Of a stretch of 64,000 bases of DNA, positions 28,203 to 36,148 are shown in pieces. The stretch spans positions 1,854,372 through 1,918,371 of the forward strand of contig NZ_LN913001.1 of the NCBI RefSeq assembly GCF_001487105.1, read 5' to 3'. This DNA is from Mediterraneibacter massiliensis (GTDB taxonomy: Bacteria > Bacillota > Clostridia > Lachnospirales > Lachnospiraceae). Numbering within the stretch: position 1 is the stretch's first letter; each line of letters opens with the position of its first letter. A model generated the notes under the pieces. That model saw only the letters and a list, made by a program, of their open reading frames with translations. It was not told the DNA's origin and did no database searches. Made by a program: the position numbers and the translations under genes.

Positions 28203-28231
28203 ACTTTATCACTATTACACGAAATTGTCAA
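28203..28231 (-). promoter_or_regulatory. Sigma-A promoter of the trpB2 T-box leader
   Basis: TTGACA (28226-28231), 17 bases, TAAAGT (28203-28208) on the minus strand. It sets the leader start near 28196. Confidence 0.82.
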
Positions 28232-28294
28232 TATTCTTTTTTGATTAAATTTTCATAGGTAAATTTTCATAAGGGATTCTCCTATTCATTTTTC

Positions 28295-28840
28295 TCACCA
28301 ATGATTATATCCTACGATTTTTTCCATCTCTTTTCGTCTCTTTTCACGGGGTTTCCCTACTTTTTGGGGATATCCGACAGCAATCGCAAGACGTACCGTA
28401 CACTCTGGCGGAACGTGAAATGCTTCCTTTAATTTCTGTTGATTCAGAACACCGATCATACAAGTGCCAAGTCCCATATCCGCTGCCCCATAACACAATG
28501 TCACCGCTGCCATCCCGATATCCATCTGCGCGAAATGCTGGGAGCCATATTTCTCCTCTACCGCCTCTCTTAAATGTGCCTTTTCCTCGCACAGAAGAAT
28601 AAATGCCGGTACGTTTTCCTTCCACGGGCAGCCTGTGAGTCCATGATCATCCAGACCATCTCTCATCTTTTCAAGAGCTTCTTCTTCATCTACAATAATA
28701 AAATGCCATGCCTGCGAGTTGCAGGCGCTGGGAGATAATCTGGCAATCTCCACCAGATGTATCAGCAGTTCTCTTTTTACCTTTTTGTCACTGTAGATAC
28801 GACAACTCTCACGTATCTGCTGCAATGCTTCAAAATCCAT
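28295..28840 (-). CDS. Nitroreductase family FMN protein
   Basis: A 181-residue flavoprotein of the nitroreductase superfamily. QQIRESCRIYSDKKV (FMN phosphate binding), SPSACNSQAWHFIIV and AADMGLGTCMIGV are typical. It likely reduces quinones or nitro compounds with NAD(P)H; the physiological substrate is unknown. ATG 28840 follows AAAGGAG; the frame continues 80 codons upstream into the rplT terminator, which is not plausible coding sequence. Confidence 0.88.
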   Translation of the reverse strand: MDFEALQQIRESCRIYSDKKVKRELLIHLVEIARLSPSACNSQAWHFIIVDEEEALEKMRDGLDDHGLTGCPWKENVPAFILLCEEKAHLREAVEEKYGSQHFAQMDIGMAAVTLCYGAADMGLGTCMIGVLNQQKLKEAFHVPPECTVRLAIAVGYPQKVGKPREKRRKEMEKIVGYNHW

Positions 28841-29016
28841 CCCGTCTCCTTTCCGGAAGGGATCCTTTTTTCTTTTCCCTTTCCATCTATTCTGACTATA
28901 GCACAGCCTTTTCAAAGGCACAAGTACCGGACAGGCAAATGTGCAGACTATCCGACAGAACTGCTGGAACAAAAATATAATCCTTATTTTTATCAGGATA
29001 AAAAATGTTTTCCCAC

Positions 29017-29063
29017 AAAAATACACCCTGTTCCAATCAAAATTGTAACAGGGTGTATTTTTT
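29017..29063 (-). terminator. Terminator of infC-rpmI-rplT
   Basis: AATACACCCTGTT and AACAGGGTGTATT pair, flanked by A and T runs. It begins about 10 bases after the rplT stop. Confidence 0.9.
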
Positions 29064-29072
29064 AATCTTTTA

Positions 29073-29429
29073 TTACGCAATCTTTTCTTTTGCGATCTCT
29101 GTCAGTGCCGCAAAACCTTCTTTATCATTTACTGCAAGTTCTGCAAGCATTTTTCTGTTGATGTCAATCTCTGCAAGTTTCAGTCCGTGCATAAATTTGC
29201 TGTAAGACAAGCCGTTCATTCTTGCCGCTGCGTTGATACGCGCGATCCAAAGCTGTCTCATCTGACGTTTGCGCTGCTTTCTTCCCGCATATGCAGATGT
29301 GAGAGCTCTCATAACTGACTGCTTTGCAACTCTATACTGCTTGGAACGGGCTCCTCTGTATCCTTTTGCCAGTTTCAATGTTCTGTTATGTTTCTTCCTT
29401 GCGTTCATTCCGCCTTTGATTCTTGCCAT
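29073..29429 (-). CDS. rplT: 50S ribosomal protein L20
   Basis: Large-subunit assembly protein, 118 residues, very basic at the N-terminus ([20 protein letters not shown]), with the globular C-terminal RNA-binding part ([20 protein letters not shown]). In Firmicutes L20 also represses its own operon by binding the infC leader; a fitting leader is seen at 30268-30442. Last gene of infC-rpmI-rplT. Confidence 0.97.
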   Translation of the reverse strand: MARIKGGMNARKKHNRTLKLAKGYRGARSKQYRVAKQSVMRALTSAYAGRKQRKRQMRQLWIARINAAARMNGLSYSKFMHGLKLAEIDINRKMLAELAVNDKEGFAALTEIAKEKIA

Positions 29430-29459
29430 TTCTTAATCCTCCTTCTAAACTACCGAATC

Positions 29460-29657
29460 TTACAGATACGGTAACACTTTCTTCATGTTCTTTACATTCG
29501 TTGCATCTGTAATTGCAGACTGTCTAAGATTCCTTTTTCTCTTTGTAGTCTTCTTTGTTAAGATATGGCTTTTATAAGCTTTATTTCTTTTCAGTTTTCC
29601 TGTCCCTGTCTTTGTGAAACGTTTTGCTGCCGCTCTATTTGTCTTAATTTTTGGCAT
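29460..29657 (-). CDS. rpmI: 50S ribosomal protein L35
   Basis: A 65-residue basic protein ([20 protein letters not shown]). The start is ATG 29657, behind GGAGGAGATC. The frame opens 14 codons earlier, but that stretch contains the ribosome binding site. It lies between infC and rplT. Confidence 0.96.
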   Translation of the reverse strand: MPKIKTNRAAAKRFTKTGTGKLKRNKAYKSHILTKKTTKRKRNLRQSAITDATNVKNMKKVLPYL

Positions 29658-29713
29658 AATGATCTCCTCCTTTATTGTGATGCCCTGCCGGATATTCATT
29701 CCGGAACAATCTC

Positions 29714-30220
29714 TTAACGTTTTTCAGTTAAAACCATGCTCATATTTCTTCCTTCAAGCTTTGCCGGCTTTTCGATAACCGCTACTTCTGAAAGCAGACC
29801 GGCAAAATCATCCAGAATATGTTTACTCTGCTGCATATGCGCCATTTCTCTTCCACGGAAACGCAGTGTAACCTTTACCTTGTTCCCTTTTATGATAAAT
29901 TTCTTTGCATTATTCACCTTTGTATTCAGATCATTCGTATCGATATTCGGTGACAGACGCACTTCCTTGATCTCAACAGTTTTCTGTTTTTTCTTTGCCT
30001 CTTTTTCCTTCCTTGTCTGCTCATATTTATACTTGCCGTAATCAATGATCTTGCAGACCGGCGGTTTGGCTGTAGGTGCAATTTTCACCAAATCAAGTTC
30101 AGCTTCCATTGCAAGCTTCATAGCTTCTCTGGATGACATGATCCCTAACTGTTCCCCATCCTCACTAATCAGACGCACCTCTTTGTCTCTGATTTGCTCG
30201 TTAATCATTAAATCGCTAAT
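29714..30220 (-). CDS. infC: Translation initiation factor IF-3 (AUU start)
   Basis: IF-3 keeps ribosomal subunits apart and checks the start codon. The protein has the N-domain ([14 protein letters not shown]), a lysine-rich linker and the C-domain ([15 protein letters not shown]). An ATG is at 30208, but it lies 20 bases from GGAGGT. Four codons upstream is ATT (30220), exactly eight bases after GGAGGT (complement of 30229-30234), giving a 168-residue protein beginning SDLMINEQ. An AUU start is known for infC in other bacteria and lets IF-3 repress its own synthesis. Upstream is an L20-type leader. Confidence 0.93.
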   Translation of the reverse strand: MSDLMINEQIRDKEVRLISEDGEQLGIMSSREAMKLAMEAELDLVKIAPTAKPPVCKIIDYGKYKYEQTRKEKEAKKKQKTVEIKEVRLSPNIDTNDLNTKVNNAKKFIIKGNKVKVTLRFRGREMAHMQQSKHILDDFAGLLSEVAVIEKPAKLEGRNMSMVLTEKR

Positions 30221-30267
30221 TGTCGTATACCTCCGTCAAATGAATTTCCTTCAGGTTCTGTGCGAAA

Positions 30268-30442
30268 ACACAAAAAAACGAGTGAACACAATATCCACCC
30301 GACTCTCAACAAAAGAATCTTCCTGCTCCTCATACATAACGGTAGAAAACTTCAGAAAACACTTTGTTCAATATCAGACCAATAGTCACGCCCTTGTGCT
30401 ATGGTGAGAGTGGATACTCTACTTTGTTTTTTGCCTTACGCA
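30268..30442 (-). promoter_or_regulatory. L20-type attenuator leader of infC-rpmI-rplT
   Basis: Minus-strand leader of about 175 bases. It ends in a terminator, with CGGGTGGA pairing with TTCACTCG and then seven T (30272-30302). An early segment, TATCCACTCTC, is complementary to GAGAGT and GTGGATA within the terminator stem, so a long-range alternative pairing can undo the terminator. This layout matches the L20 leader of low-GC Gram-positives, where L20 favours termination. Confidence 0.8.
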
Positions 30443-30448
30443 ATATCT

Positions 30449-30477
30449 AAAATAGCACATTCTCTGCCTCTTGTCAA
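30449..30477 (-). promoter_or_regulatory. Sigma-A promoter of infC
   Basis: TTGACA (30472-30477), 17 bases, TATTTT (30449-30454) on the minus strand. Confidence 0.85.
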
Positions 30478-30493
30478 CAATTTTCTCTGCTTG

Positions 30494-30524
30494 ACATAAA
30501 GTTTATGTAACTTTTTATGTAACT
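30494..30524. repeat. Operator-like palindrome and direct repeat between infC and NSS promoters
   Basis: ACATAAAGTTTATGT (30494-30508) is a perfect inverted repeat around one base. Its right half is part of TTTATGTAACT, which occurs twice 12 bases apart (30502-30512 and 30514-30524). The spacing suggests three half-sites for a regulator serving one or both divergent promoters. Confidence 0.45.
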
Positions 30525-30557
30525 AACCACAATCTTCTATAAATTTCAATCCGAATA

Positions 30558-30566
30558 TGATACAAT
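30558..30566 (+). promoter_or_regulatory. Extended -10 promoter of the first NSS gene
   Basis: TGATACAAT combines an extended -10 (TG at 30558-30559) with TACAAT (30561-30566); the -35 box is poor. It would start RNA at about 30573, just before the first helix of the structured leader. Confidence 0.6.
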
Positions 30567-30572
30567 AACGTG

Positions 30573-30657
30573 GACAGCGCCTATTTCATCATGCAGCTGA
30601 CATGGTTTTGGCAAAGTATCCTCTTACTGCCATCTGTCAAAGCAACTGCAAGGCGCC
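30573..30657 (+). ncRNA. Compact structured leader RNA upstream of NSS transporter (unassigned)
   Basis: Five nested helices can be drawn without conflict: 30577-30582 with 30651-30656 (6 bp), 30592-30596 with 30646-30650 (5 bp), 30598-30602 with 30635-30639 (5 bp), 30610-30613 with 30628-30631 (4 bp) and 30616-30618 with 30625-30627 (3 bp). Unpaired stretches are 9, 1/6, 7/3 and 2/0 bases. It begins at the predicted transcript start and ends 26 bases before the start codon. I could not match it to a riboswitch class from memory. Confidence 0.5.
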
Positions 30658-30682
30658 ATTTTACATGAAAGAGAGAGCAAAC

Positions 30683-32011
30683 ATGAAAAGTATACACCAA
30701 ACCAATTCAAACGACAAGTTTCAAAATAAATGGGGATTCATTGTTGCCTGTATCGGCAGTTCTGTGGGGATGGCCAATATCTGGCTTTTCCCATACCGCA
30801 TCGGTGAATTTGGCGGTGCGGCCTTTCTGATCCCCTATATCCTTTTTGTCCTTCTCATCGGCTTTACCGGCGTTATCGGGGAAATGGCATTTGGACGTGC
30901 CATGCAGGCAGGACCTCTGGGCGCATTCAGCAAGGCTTTCAAGCAGCGTAATACGCGGATCGGAACTTTCATCGGTCTGATCCCCGTTATTGGTTCTCTT
31001 GGCATCGCCATCGGATACAGTGTTATCATCGGCTGGATCTTAAAATTCTTATTTGATTCCATCACAGGAAGCATTGTCAGTAATAAAGACCCTGTCCTTG
31101 TTTTTTCAGAATTGTCGCAAAATTTCGGCAGTATATCCTGGCATATACTAGGACTGGTATTAGTACTCGTCTGTATGTCTTTTGGCATTTCTAAAGGAAT
31201 AGAAAAGGTCAATAAGGTAATGATGCCTGCCTTTTTCATTCTGTTTCTCTTTCTTGCCGTCAGAGTCGCTTTTCTTCCCGGCGCGCAGGAAGGCTATGCG
31301 TATTTGTTCAAACCGGACTGGTCCGCAATGGCAAATCCCAAAACATGGGTATATGCAATGGGACAGGCATTTTTCTCCCTCTCTCTGGCAGGAAGCGGTA
31401 CCGTTGTCTATGGGAGTTATTTAAAATATGACGTCGATATCGTCAGCAGCGCTAAATATGTCGCTTTATTCGATACACTGGCAGCACTCCTTGCCGGGCT
31501 TGTCATCATTCCGTCTGTCTTCGCCTATGGGATGCAGCCCGATTCCGGCCCTGGACTCTTATTTATCACGATTCCGTCTGTAATCCAGAGCATTCCTTTT
31601 GGACAGATATTTGCGGTGATCTTTTTCCTTGCTGTGTTATTTGCAGGCATCACTTCTCTGATGAACCTGCTGGAAAGTCCTGTTGAGGCGCTGCAGAAAC
31701 ATTTCGGCTGTTCCCGTATTTTTGCTATAGCGGCTGTTGGCATCGTCACTATATGCATCGGTATTTTCGTAGAAGGCACACTTTTAAGTCCTTGGATGGA
31801 TACTATATCTATCTATGTCATCCCACTGGGAGCCCTGCTTGCCGGGCTTACTATGTTCTGGGTCTGCAAAAAAGGATTTGCCCGCAATGCCGTCCAGACC
31901 GGAAGAAATAAGACACTGGGCAAATGGTTTGAACCTATGACAAAATATGTATTCTGTGGAGTCTGTGTGCTCGTATACATACTAGGCATTTTCTATGGCG
32001 GCATCGGCTAG
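30683..32011 (+). CDS. Sodium-dependent transporter, NSS family (1)
   Basis: A 442-residue membrane protein of the neurotransmitter:sodium symporter family (SNF, LeuT fold), with about eleven hydrophobic segments. Helix 1 reads GSSVGMANIWLFPYRIGEFGG instead of the usual GNLWRFPY, with Leu in place of the gating Arg; this marks a divergent bacterial subgroup. Members carry amino acids or amines with Na+; the substrate is not readable. ATG 30683 follows GAGAGAG; in-frame starts at 30665 and 30602 have no site and 30602 lies in the structured leader. A second NSS gene follows. Confidence 0.88.
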   Translation: MKSIHQTNSNDKFQNKWGFIVACIGSSVGMANIWLFPYRIGEFGGAAFLIPYILFVLLIGFTGVIGEMAFGRAMQAGPLGAFSKAFKQRNTRIGTFIGLIPVIGSLGIAIGYSVIIGWILKFLFDSITGSIVSNKDPVLVFSELSQNFGSISWHILGLVLVLVCMSFGISKGIEKVNKVMMPAFFILFLFLAVRVAFLPGAQEGYAYLFKPDWSAMANPKTWVYAMGQAFFSLSLAGSGTVVYGSYLKYDVDIVSSAKYVALFDTLAALLAGLVIIPSVFAYGMQPDSGPGLLFITIPSVIQSIPFGQIFAVIFFLAVLFAGITSLMNLLESPVEALQKHFGCSRIFAIAAVGIVTICIGIFVEGTLLSPWMDTISIYVIPLGALLAGLTMFWVCKKGFARNAVQTGRNKTLGKWFEPMTKYVFCGVCVLVYILGIFYGGIG

Positions 32012-32045
32012 GCCAATAAAAATTTAGAAAATTCACTAATTTCTC

Positions 32046-32074
32046 TTGTTTTTTTCTGCTATTTATGTCATAAT
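32046..32074 (+). promoter_or_regulatory. Candidate promoter of the second NSS gene
   Basis: TTGTTT (32046-32051), 17 bases, CATAAT (32069-32074), about 40 bases before the start codon. The second transporter may therefore be transcribed on its own as well as from upstream. Confidence 0.5.
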
Positions 32075-32114
32075 ATCGCTATTATGGTTACAAATGAGGT
32101 TGAGGAGGATTTTT

Positions 32115-33470
32115 ATGAAAGACAGAAGTAATTTTACCGGAAAAGTCGGCTTTGTCTTAGCGGCTGCCGGTTCAGCGGTTGGTCTGGGAAACCTGTGGCG
32201 TTTTCCCTATCTTGCGGCACAATATGGTGGCGGGACATTTCTCATCTGCTATCTCATATTGTCTGTTACCTTTGGTTTTACATTAATGACTGCGGAGATT
32301 GCTCTGGGACGGAAGACCCGTTTAAGTGCGATTGGGGCGTTTAAATCTTTAGATAAACGCTTTGGTTTTCTTGGTGTGCTCGCAGCGATCGTTCCTATTA
32401 TCATTCTTCCCTATTATTCCGTTATCGGAGGATGGGTCATCAAATATTTTGCCACCTCTCTTACAGGGCATACAGCTGCGGCTGCACAGGATACTTATTT
32501 CACCGGATTTGTCAGTGGACTCTCTGAACCGATCTTTTGGTTCCTTCTCTTTGTTATATTTACCGCGGTGGTTGTCATCTTCGGCGTAGAAAAAGGGATT
32601 GAAAATGTCAGCAAATTTTTAATGCCCATACTGGTTGTATTGACACTGGGAATATGTGTCTACGTACTTATGCAGGATGGCGCTGTAGACGGACTGAAAT
32701 ATTATCTGCTCCCTCATATGTCGGACTTTTCTATCAAGACTTTACTGGCAGCCATGGGACAGCTTTTCTACTCCATGTCGTTGGCAATGGGGATTATGAT
32801 CACCTATGGTTCCTATATGAAAAAAGAAACAAACCTGGAAACCTCTGTCAAACAGATTGAATTTTTCGATACAGGTTTTGCATTTTTTGCCGGTCTGATG
32901 ATCGTGCCTTCTGTTTTCATTTTTTCAGAAGGAAATTTAGAAAACTTAAAAGCAGGTCCCTCTCTTATGTTCATCACTCTGCCGAAAGTATTTAACAGTA
33001 TGCCGATCGGAGATATTCTTGGCGCCATTTTCTTCCTGCTTGTTTTCTTTGCGGCATTGACTTCTTCTATTTCACTGATGGAGACAATCGTCTCTATCTT
33101 GATGGATAAGTTCAAATGGGGACGCAAGATGACTTGTATCATCGTTTTTGTATATGTAATATTGATGGGAATTCCATCCTCTCTTGGTTTTGGCGTTTGG
33201 GATTTCATCAAGCCGCTTGGCATGTCCATCCTGGATGCATGGGATTTCATGAGCAACAGCGTGCTTATGCCGATCGTAGCTCTTATCACCTGTATCTTTG
33301 TGGGCTTCTTCATCAAACCAAAGACAATCTTGGATGAAGCCTGTGCAGAAGGTGCCAAATTCAAAAGCAAGACACTCTTTACTATTATGATAAAATGGAT
33401 TGCACCTATTTGCCTTATTGCGATCCTTTTAAGCTCTGTCATGAGTGCATTCGGAATCATTACATTATAG
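32115..33470 (+). CDS. Sodium-dependent transporter, NSS family (2)
   Basis: A 451-residue LeuT-fold symporter with the canonical helix 1 (GSAVGLGNLWRFPYLAAQYG) and typical helix 6 and 8 segments (MGQLFYSMSLAMGIMITYGS). It is expected to couple amino acid or amine uptake to Na+. ATG 32115 follows GAGGAGG; the longer frame to 32046 crosses the promoter. It differs clearly from the first NSS protein, so the pair is not a recent duplication. Confidence 0.9.
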   Translation: MKDRSNFTGKVGFVLAAAGSAVGLGNLWRFPYLAAQYGGGTFLICYLILSVTFGFTLMTAEIALGRKTRLSAIGAFKSLDKRFGFLGVLAAIVPIIILPYYSVIGGWVIKYFATSLTGHTAAAAQDTYFTGFVSGLSEPIFWFLLFVIFTAVVVIFGVEKGIENVSKFLMPILVVLTLGICVYVLMQDGAVDGLKYYLLPHMSDFSIKTLLAAMGQLFYSMSLAMGIMITYGSYMKKETNLETSVKQIEFFDTGFAFFAGLMIVPSVFIFSEGNLENLKAGPSLMFITLPKVFNSMPIGDILGAIFFLLVFFAALTSSISLMETIVSILMDKFKWGRKMTCIIVFVYVILMGIPSSLGFGVWDFIKPLGMSILDAWDFMSNSVLMPIVALITCIFVGFFIKPKTILDEACAEGAKFKSKTLFTIMIKWIAPICLIAILLSSVMSAFGIITL

Positions 33471-33481
33471 TCGATCACACA

Positions 33482-33517
33482 AAAGGTCCGCTCCTAATCT
33501 GATGGAGCGGACCTTTT
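33482..33517 (+). terminator. Terminator after the NSS pair
   Basis: AAAGGTCCGCTCC and GGAGCGGACCTTT pair, then T run. It starts about 12 bases after the NSS stop. Confidence 0.92.
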
Positions 33518-33560
33518 TATGTTCCATATTTTCAATCAAAATACGGTTTTCTCTTATTTT

Positions 33561-34424
33561 TTATCGTTTATTTCCCAAACAAAATACAGCCACTACTCCC
33601 GGACCGGTATGACTTCCAATGACTGTTCCGATATTATTGATCAAAATCTGGTCTACCCCCATCTTTTCACGCACCAAACCCGCAACATACTCCGCTTCTT
33701 CAATACAGTCTCCATGGGTGATCATGACCATATCGTTATCCCATCCCTTAGACTGCTCTATTGCCATATCTACGATCTTGTTCAGTGAACGCTTTCTCCC
33801 TCTCTCTTTTCCGATCACCTGCAGTTTTCCCTCATCATTCATATGTATGATCGGTTTTATCTGGATCATGGTTCCCACAATAGCTGTTGTTTTTGAAACC
33901 CTCCCGCCTCTGTGAAGATGATGTAGATCATCTACCGTCACATTATGGCAGACATGTAGTTTATTTTCTTCTACCCATTGCGCAACCTCTTCCATGCTCT
34001 TTCCTTTATTTTTTAATTTCAACGCATGGTATAAGAGGAGCCCCTCTCCCAGACAAGCACACAGCGTATCGATCACTATGATCTTTGAAGCCGGATATTT
34101 TTCTGAAAGTTCTTCCCCTGCAATACGCATACTGTTGTATGTGCCGCTAAGCCCGGATGAGAATCCTAGATGCAGCACGTCTTTTCCTTCTTTCAAAAAT
34201 GGTTCCAGCGCTGCTACCGCCTCGTCCGGATTGACTTGAGACGTAACAGACATCTTTCCTTCCCTGATCTTGGCAAAAAATTCCTTACTTGACAGTCCAT
34301 ACATATCTGTATAAGTTTCTCCGTCTATTGTATATCTCAAAGGAATGACAGGAACATTCCTTTCTTCCAGCCATTCTTTTGGTAGATCGACGGTACTGTT
34401 TACTGTTATCACATAATCTCTCAT
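33561..34424 (-). CDS. DegV family fatty-acid-binding protein
   Basis: A 287-residue DegV/FakB-type protein, which binds a fatty acid and presents it to a kinase. The N-terminal VITVNSTVDLPKEWLEE, the central HLGFSSGLSGTYNSMR and the C-terminal IGSHTGPGVVAVFCLG are family marks. GGAGGAATACAAGA precedes the start. A small hydrophobic frame lies directly upstream. No fakA-like kinase is nearby. Confidence 0.92.
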   Translation of the reverse strand: MRDYVITVNSTVDLPKEWLEERNVPVIPLRYTIDGETYTDMYGLSSKEFFAKIREGKMSVTSQVNPDEAVAALEPFLKEGKDVLHLGFSSGLSGTYNSMRIAGEELSEKYPASKIIVIDTLCACLGEGLLLYHALKLKNKGKSMEEVAQWVEENKLHVCHNVTVDDLHHLHRGGRVSKTTAIVGTMIQIKPIIHMNDEGKLQVIGKERGRKRSLNKIVDMAIEQSKGWDNDMVMITHGDCIEEAEYVAGLVREKMGVDQILINNIGTVIGSHTGPGVVAVFCLGNKR

Positions 34425-34443
34425 TCTTGTATTCCTCCATGGC

Positions 34444-34611
34444 CTATATATTTGTATCTGATTTATTTATCATATCATTTTTCCCGGTATTTCGCAAAAT
34501 TTTTTTTACCGTAATGATAAAGAGTATCACCGTTGCCGTGCCTAAAATAAAATCCACTATCGCTCCTATCCTGCAACTCCCCATGATCTCCACAAGTTTT
34601 TCTTTTTTCAT
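34444..34611 (-). CDS. Possible small membrane protein
   Basis: A 55-codon frame from ATG 34611 (an in-frame TTG lies at 34644) encoding one hydrophobic segment (GAIVDFILGTATVILFIITV) and a basic tail. It ends 20 bases before degV on the same strand. AGGAA lies only two bases before the ATG, so initiation is uncertain. An 11-bp inverted repeat (CCTGCTCTTTG, 34615-34652) spans its 5' end. It has no family I recognise and may be a chance frame. Confidence 0.35.
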   Translation of the reverse strand: MKKEKLVEIMGSCRIGAIVDFILGTATVILFIITVKKILRNTGKNDMINKSDTNI

Positions 34612-34694
34612 TTTCCTGCTCTTTGCCAATGTAAAAATTTTCAAAGAGCAGGTATATTTTTTATGATAGTATAGTAAATAAAAAGAAGCCGCCG

Positions 34695-36062
34695 TTAGTT
34701 TTGTTTCACATTCAGATAATTTCTTCCTGACAGCGTCTTATTAAAAACAAGGAAGCATAAGACCAAAATGCAGCCTATCGCAAATCCAACCCAATTAAAA
34801 CATCCTGTTAAAATCAACAACATAAGGCGCATAAACTTAAGAGCATACCCCAGTTCAAAATTAGGCTGCGTATAGTTTGCCACCGCCACAAATGCCATGT
34901 AAAGCATCACTTCGCTGTTGAACCAACCCGACTGCACAGAAAATTCTCCCATCACAATACCTGCGATAACACTTAGTGGAGTACTTAACATACTCGGCGT
35001 ATTCATTGCCGCAAGCCTTAAGCCGTCTATAGACAATTCCAGGATCAGGAGCTGGAAGATCAGCGGAATATTCACTACATCCCTAACCGCAATGAAAGAG
35101 AATATCTCGGGCAGCCAGTCTAAATTCTGCATAAATAGTAAAAATAATGGGGTCAGAAAAACCGTCGCGATAGTAATGAGAGTTCGAGTCACTTTTAAGT
35201 AGATTCCTGTCAGTGTCGGAAAATAATAATCGTTGGCTTCCTCGATCATATCCAAAATAGATGTTGGCAGTATCATCGCCGACGGAGAATTATCCACCAG
35301 GATCACGACTTTTCCTTCCAACAGGCATGCCGCCGCTGTATCCGGTCTCTCCGTATATTTAAATTTAGGAAAAGGATTGAACCACTTCCTCTTAAATAGT
35401 GCTTCTGCAAGGCTCTGCTGATTCATTCTTAAATCTTGTATGTTTAATTCCTCGATCCGCGTTTTCACATTGCAGAGCAATTCCTTATCTACTCTGTCCT
35501 GCATATAACAGACCGCAATATCCGTTCTGGACACCTGCCCTGCCTCTGTCATCTCCATTACCAGATGAGGATCCCGTATCCGCCTTCTCATTAGCGCAGT
35601 GTTAAATACCAAAGTTTCCACAAAACCATCTCTGGATCCTCTCATAGATTTATCTTTATCCGGTTCATCCACATTCCGTGCCGGATATGTCCGGCAGTCT
35701 ATGCAGACACATGCCTCATACCCTTCTATAAACAAGACTGCCGTCCCTGACAGGAGATTTCTAATCACCTTGTCAAAATCTCCCAACACATCCACCTCCA
35801 CATAAGGCACGCATTTTTTGCAAAAAGCACTGGCATCTGCCGGCATTGTCTTTTCGGTCAGAGCGATAAATGATGTCATAAGCTTTAGCATCGTCTCATC
35901 TTTTACAAAACCGTCGATAAAATAAAAGACCGCGCTTCTGCCCCCGATATCCATATTTCTCCGAATGATATCAAAACTTTCTTCCACTGGCAGAACCCGG
36001 TCCATAAAATCAATATTCTCTTCAAATGAACTGCTGATTGTTTTTGTGATCTTCTTCACCAT
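34695..36062 (-). CDS. Spore germination protein, GerA/SpoVAF family
   Basis: A 455-residue protein of the GerA A-subunit family. The soluble N-terminal half contains SFDIIRRNMDIGGRSAVFYF and IDGFVKDE; the C-terminal half has about five membrane segments (TIATVFLTPLFLLFM, PLIFQLLILELSIDGLRLAA, TPLSVIAGIVMGEF). IDGFVKDE and the lack of adjacent gerAB/gerAC genes favour SpoVAF rather than a germinant receptor, but no spoVA genes flank it. It would act in the spore inner membrane. It lies between degV and a peptidoglycan transglycosylase. Confidence 0.85.
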   Translation of the reverse strand: MVKKITKTISSSFEENIDFMDRVLPVEESFDIIRRNMDIGGRSAVFYFIDGFVKDETMLKLMTSFIALTEKTMPADASAFCKKCVPYVEVDVLGDFDKVIRNLLSGTAVLFIEGYEACVCIDCRTYPARNVDEPDKDKSMRGSRDGFVETLVFNTALMRRRIRDPHLVMEMTEAGQVSRTDIAVCYMQDRVDKELLCNVKTRIEELNIQDLRMNQQSLAEALFKRKWFNPFPKFKYTERPDTAAACLLEGKVVILVDNSPSAMILPTSILDMIEEANDYYFPTLTGIYLKVTRTLITIATVFLTPLFLLFMQNLDWLPEIFSFIAVRDVVNIPLIFQLLILELSIDGLRLAAMNTPSMLSTPLSVIAGIVMGEFSVQSGWFNSEVMLYMAFVAVANYTQPNFELGYALKFMRLMLLILTGCFNWVGFAIGCILVLCFLVFNKTLSGRNYLNVKQN

Positions 36063-36148
36063 AGAATCGCTTCCTTTCTGAGCATACTATGCCCACGCCT
36101 TATTTCTCTATGGTTAGATTCCCCACTTTTTCCTGTATTATACAGATT

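Noticed and set aside
30573-30657. c-di-GMP-I or glycine riboswitch
   Set aside because: GGCAAAG and GTCAAAGC slightly recall c-di-GMP-I, but the two-domain helix order and the conserved junction are absent; glycine aptamer core bases are also absent.
30602-30682. N-terminal extension of the first NSS protein
   Set aside because: The extra codons lie inside the structured leader, lack a ribosome binding site, and precede a normal GAGAGAG site and ATG.
34615-34652. Terminator on the plus strand
   Set aside because: The 11-bp inverted repeat has T residues after it, but no plus-strand gene ends nearby; on the minus strand it lies at the 5' end of a doubtful small frame.
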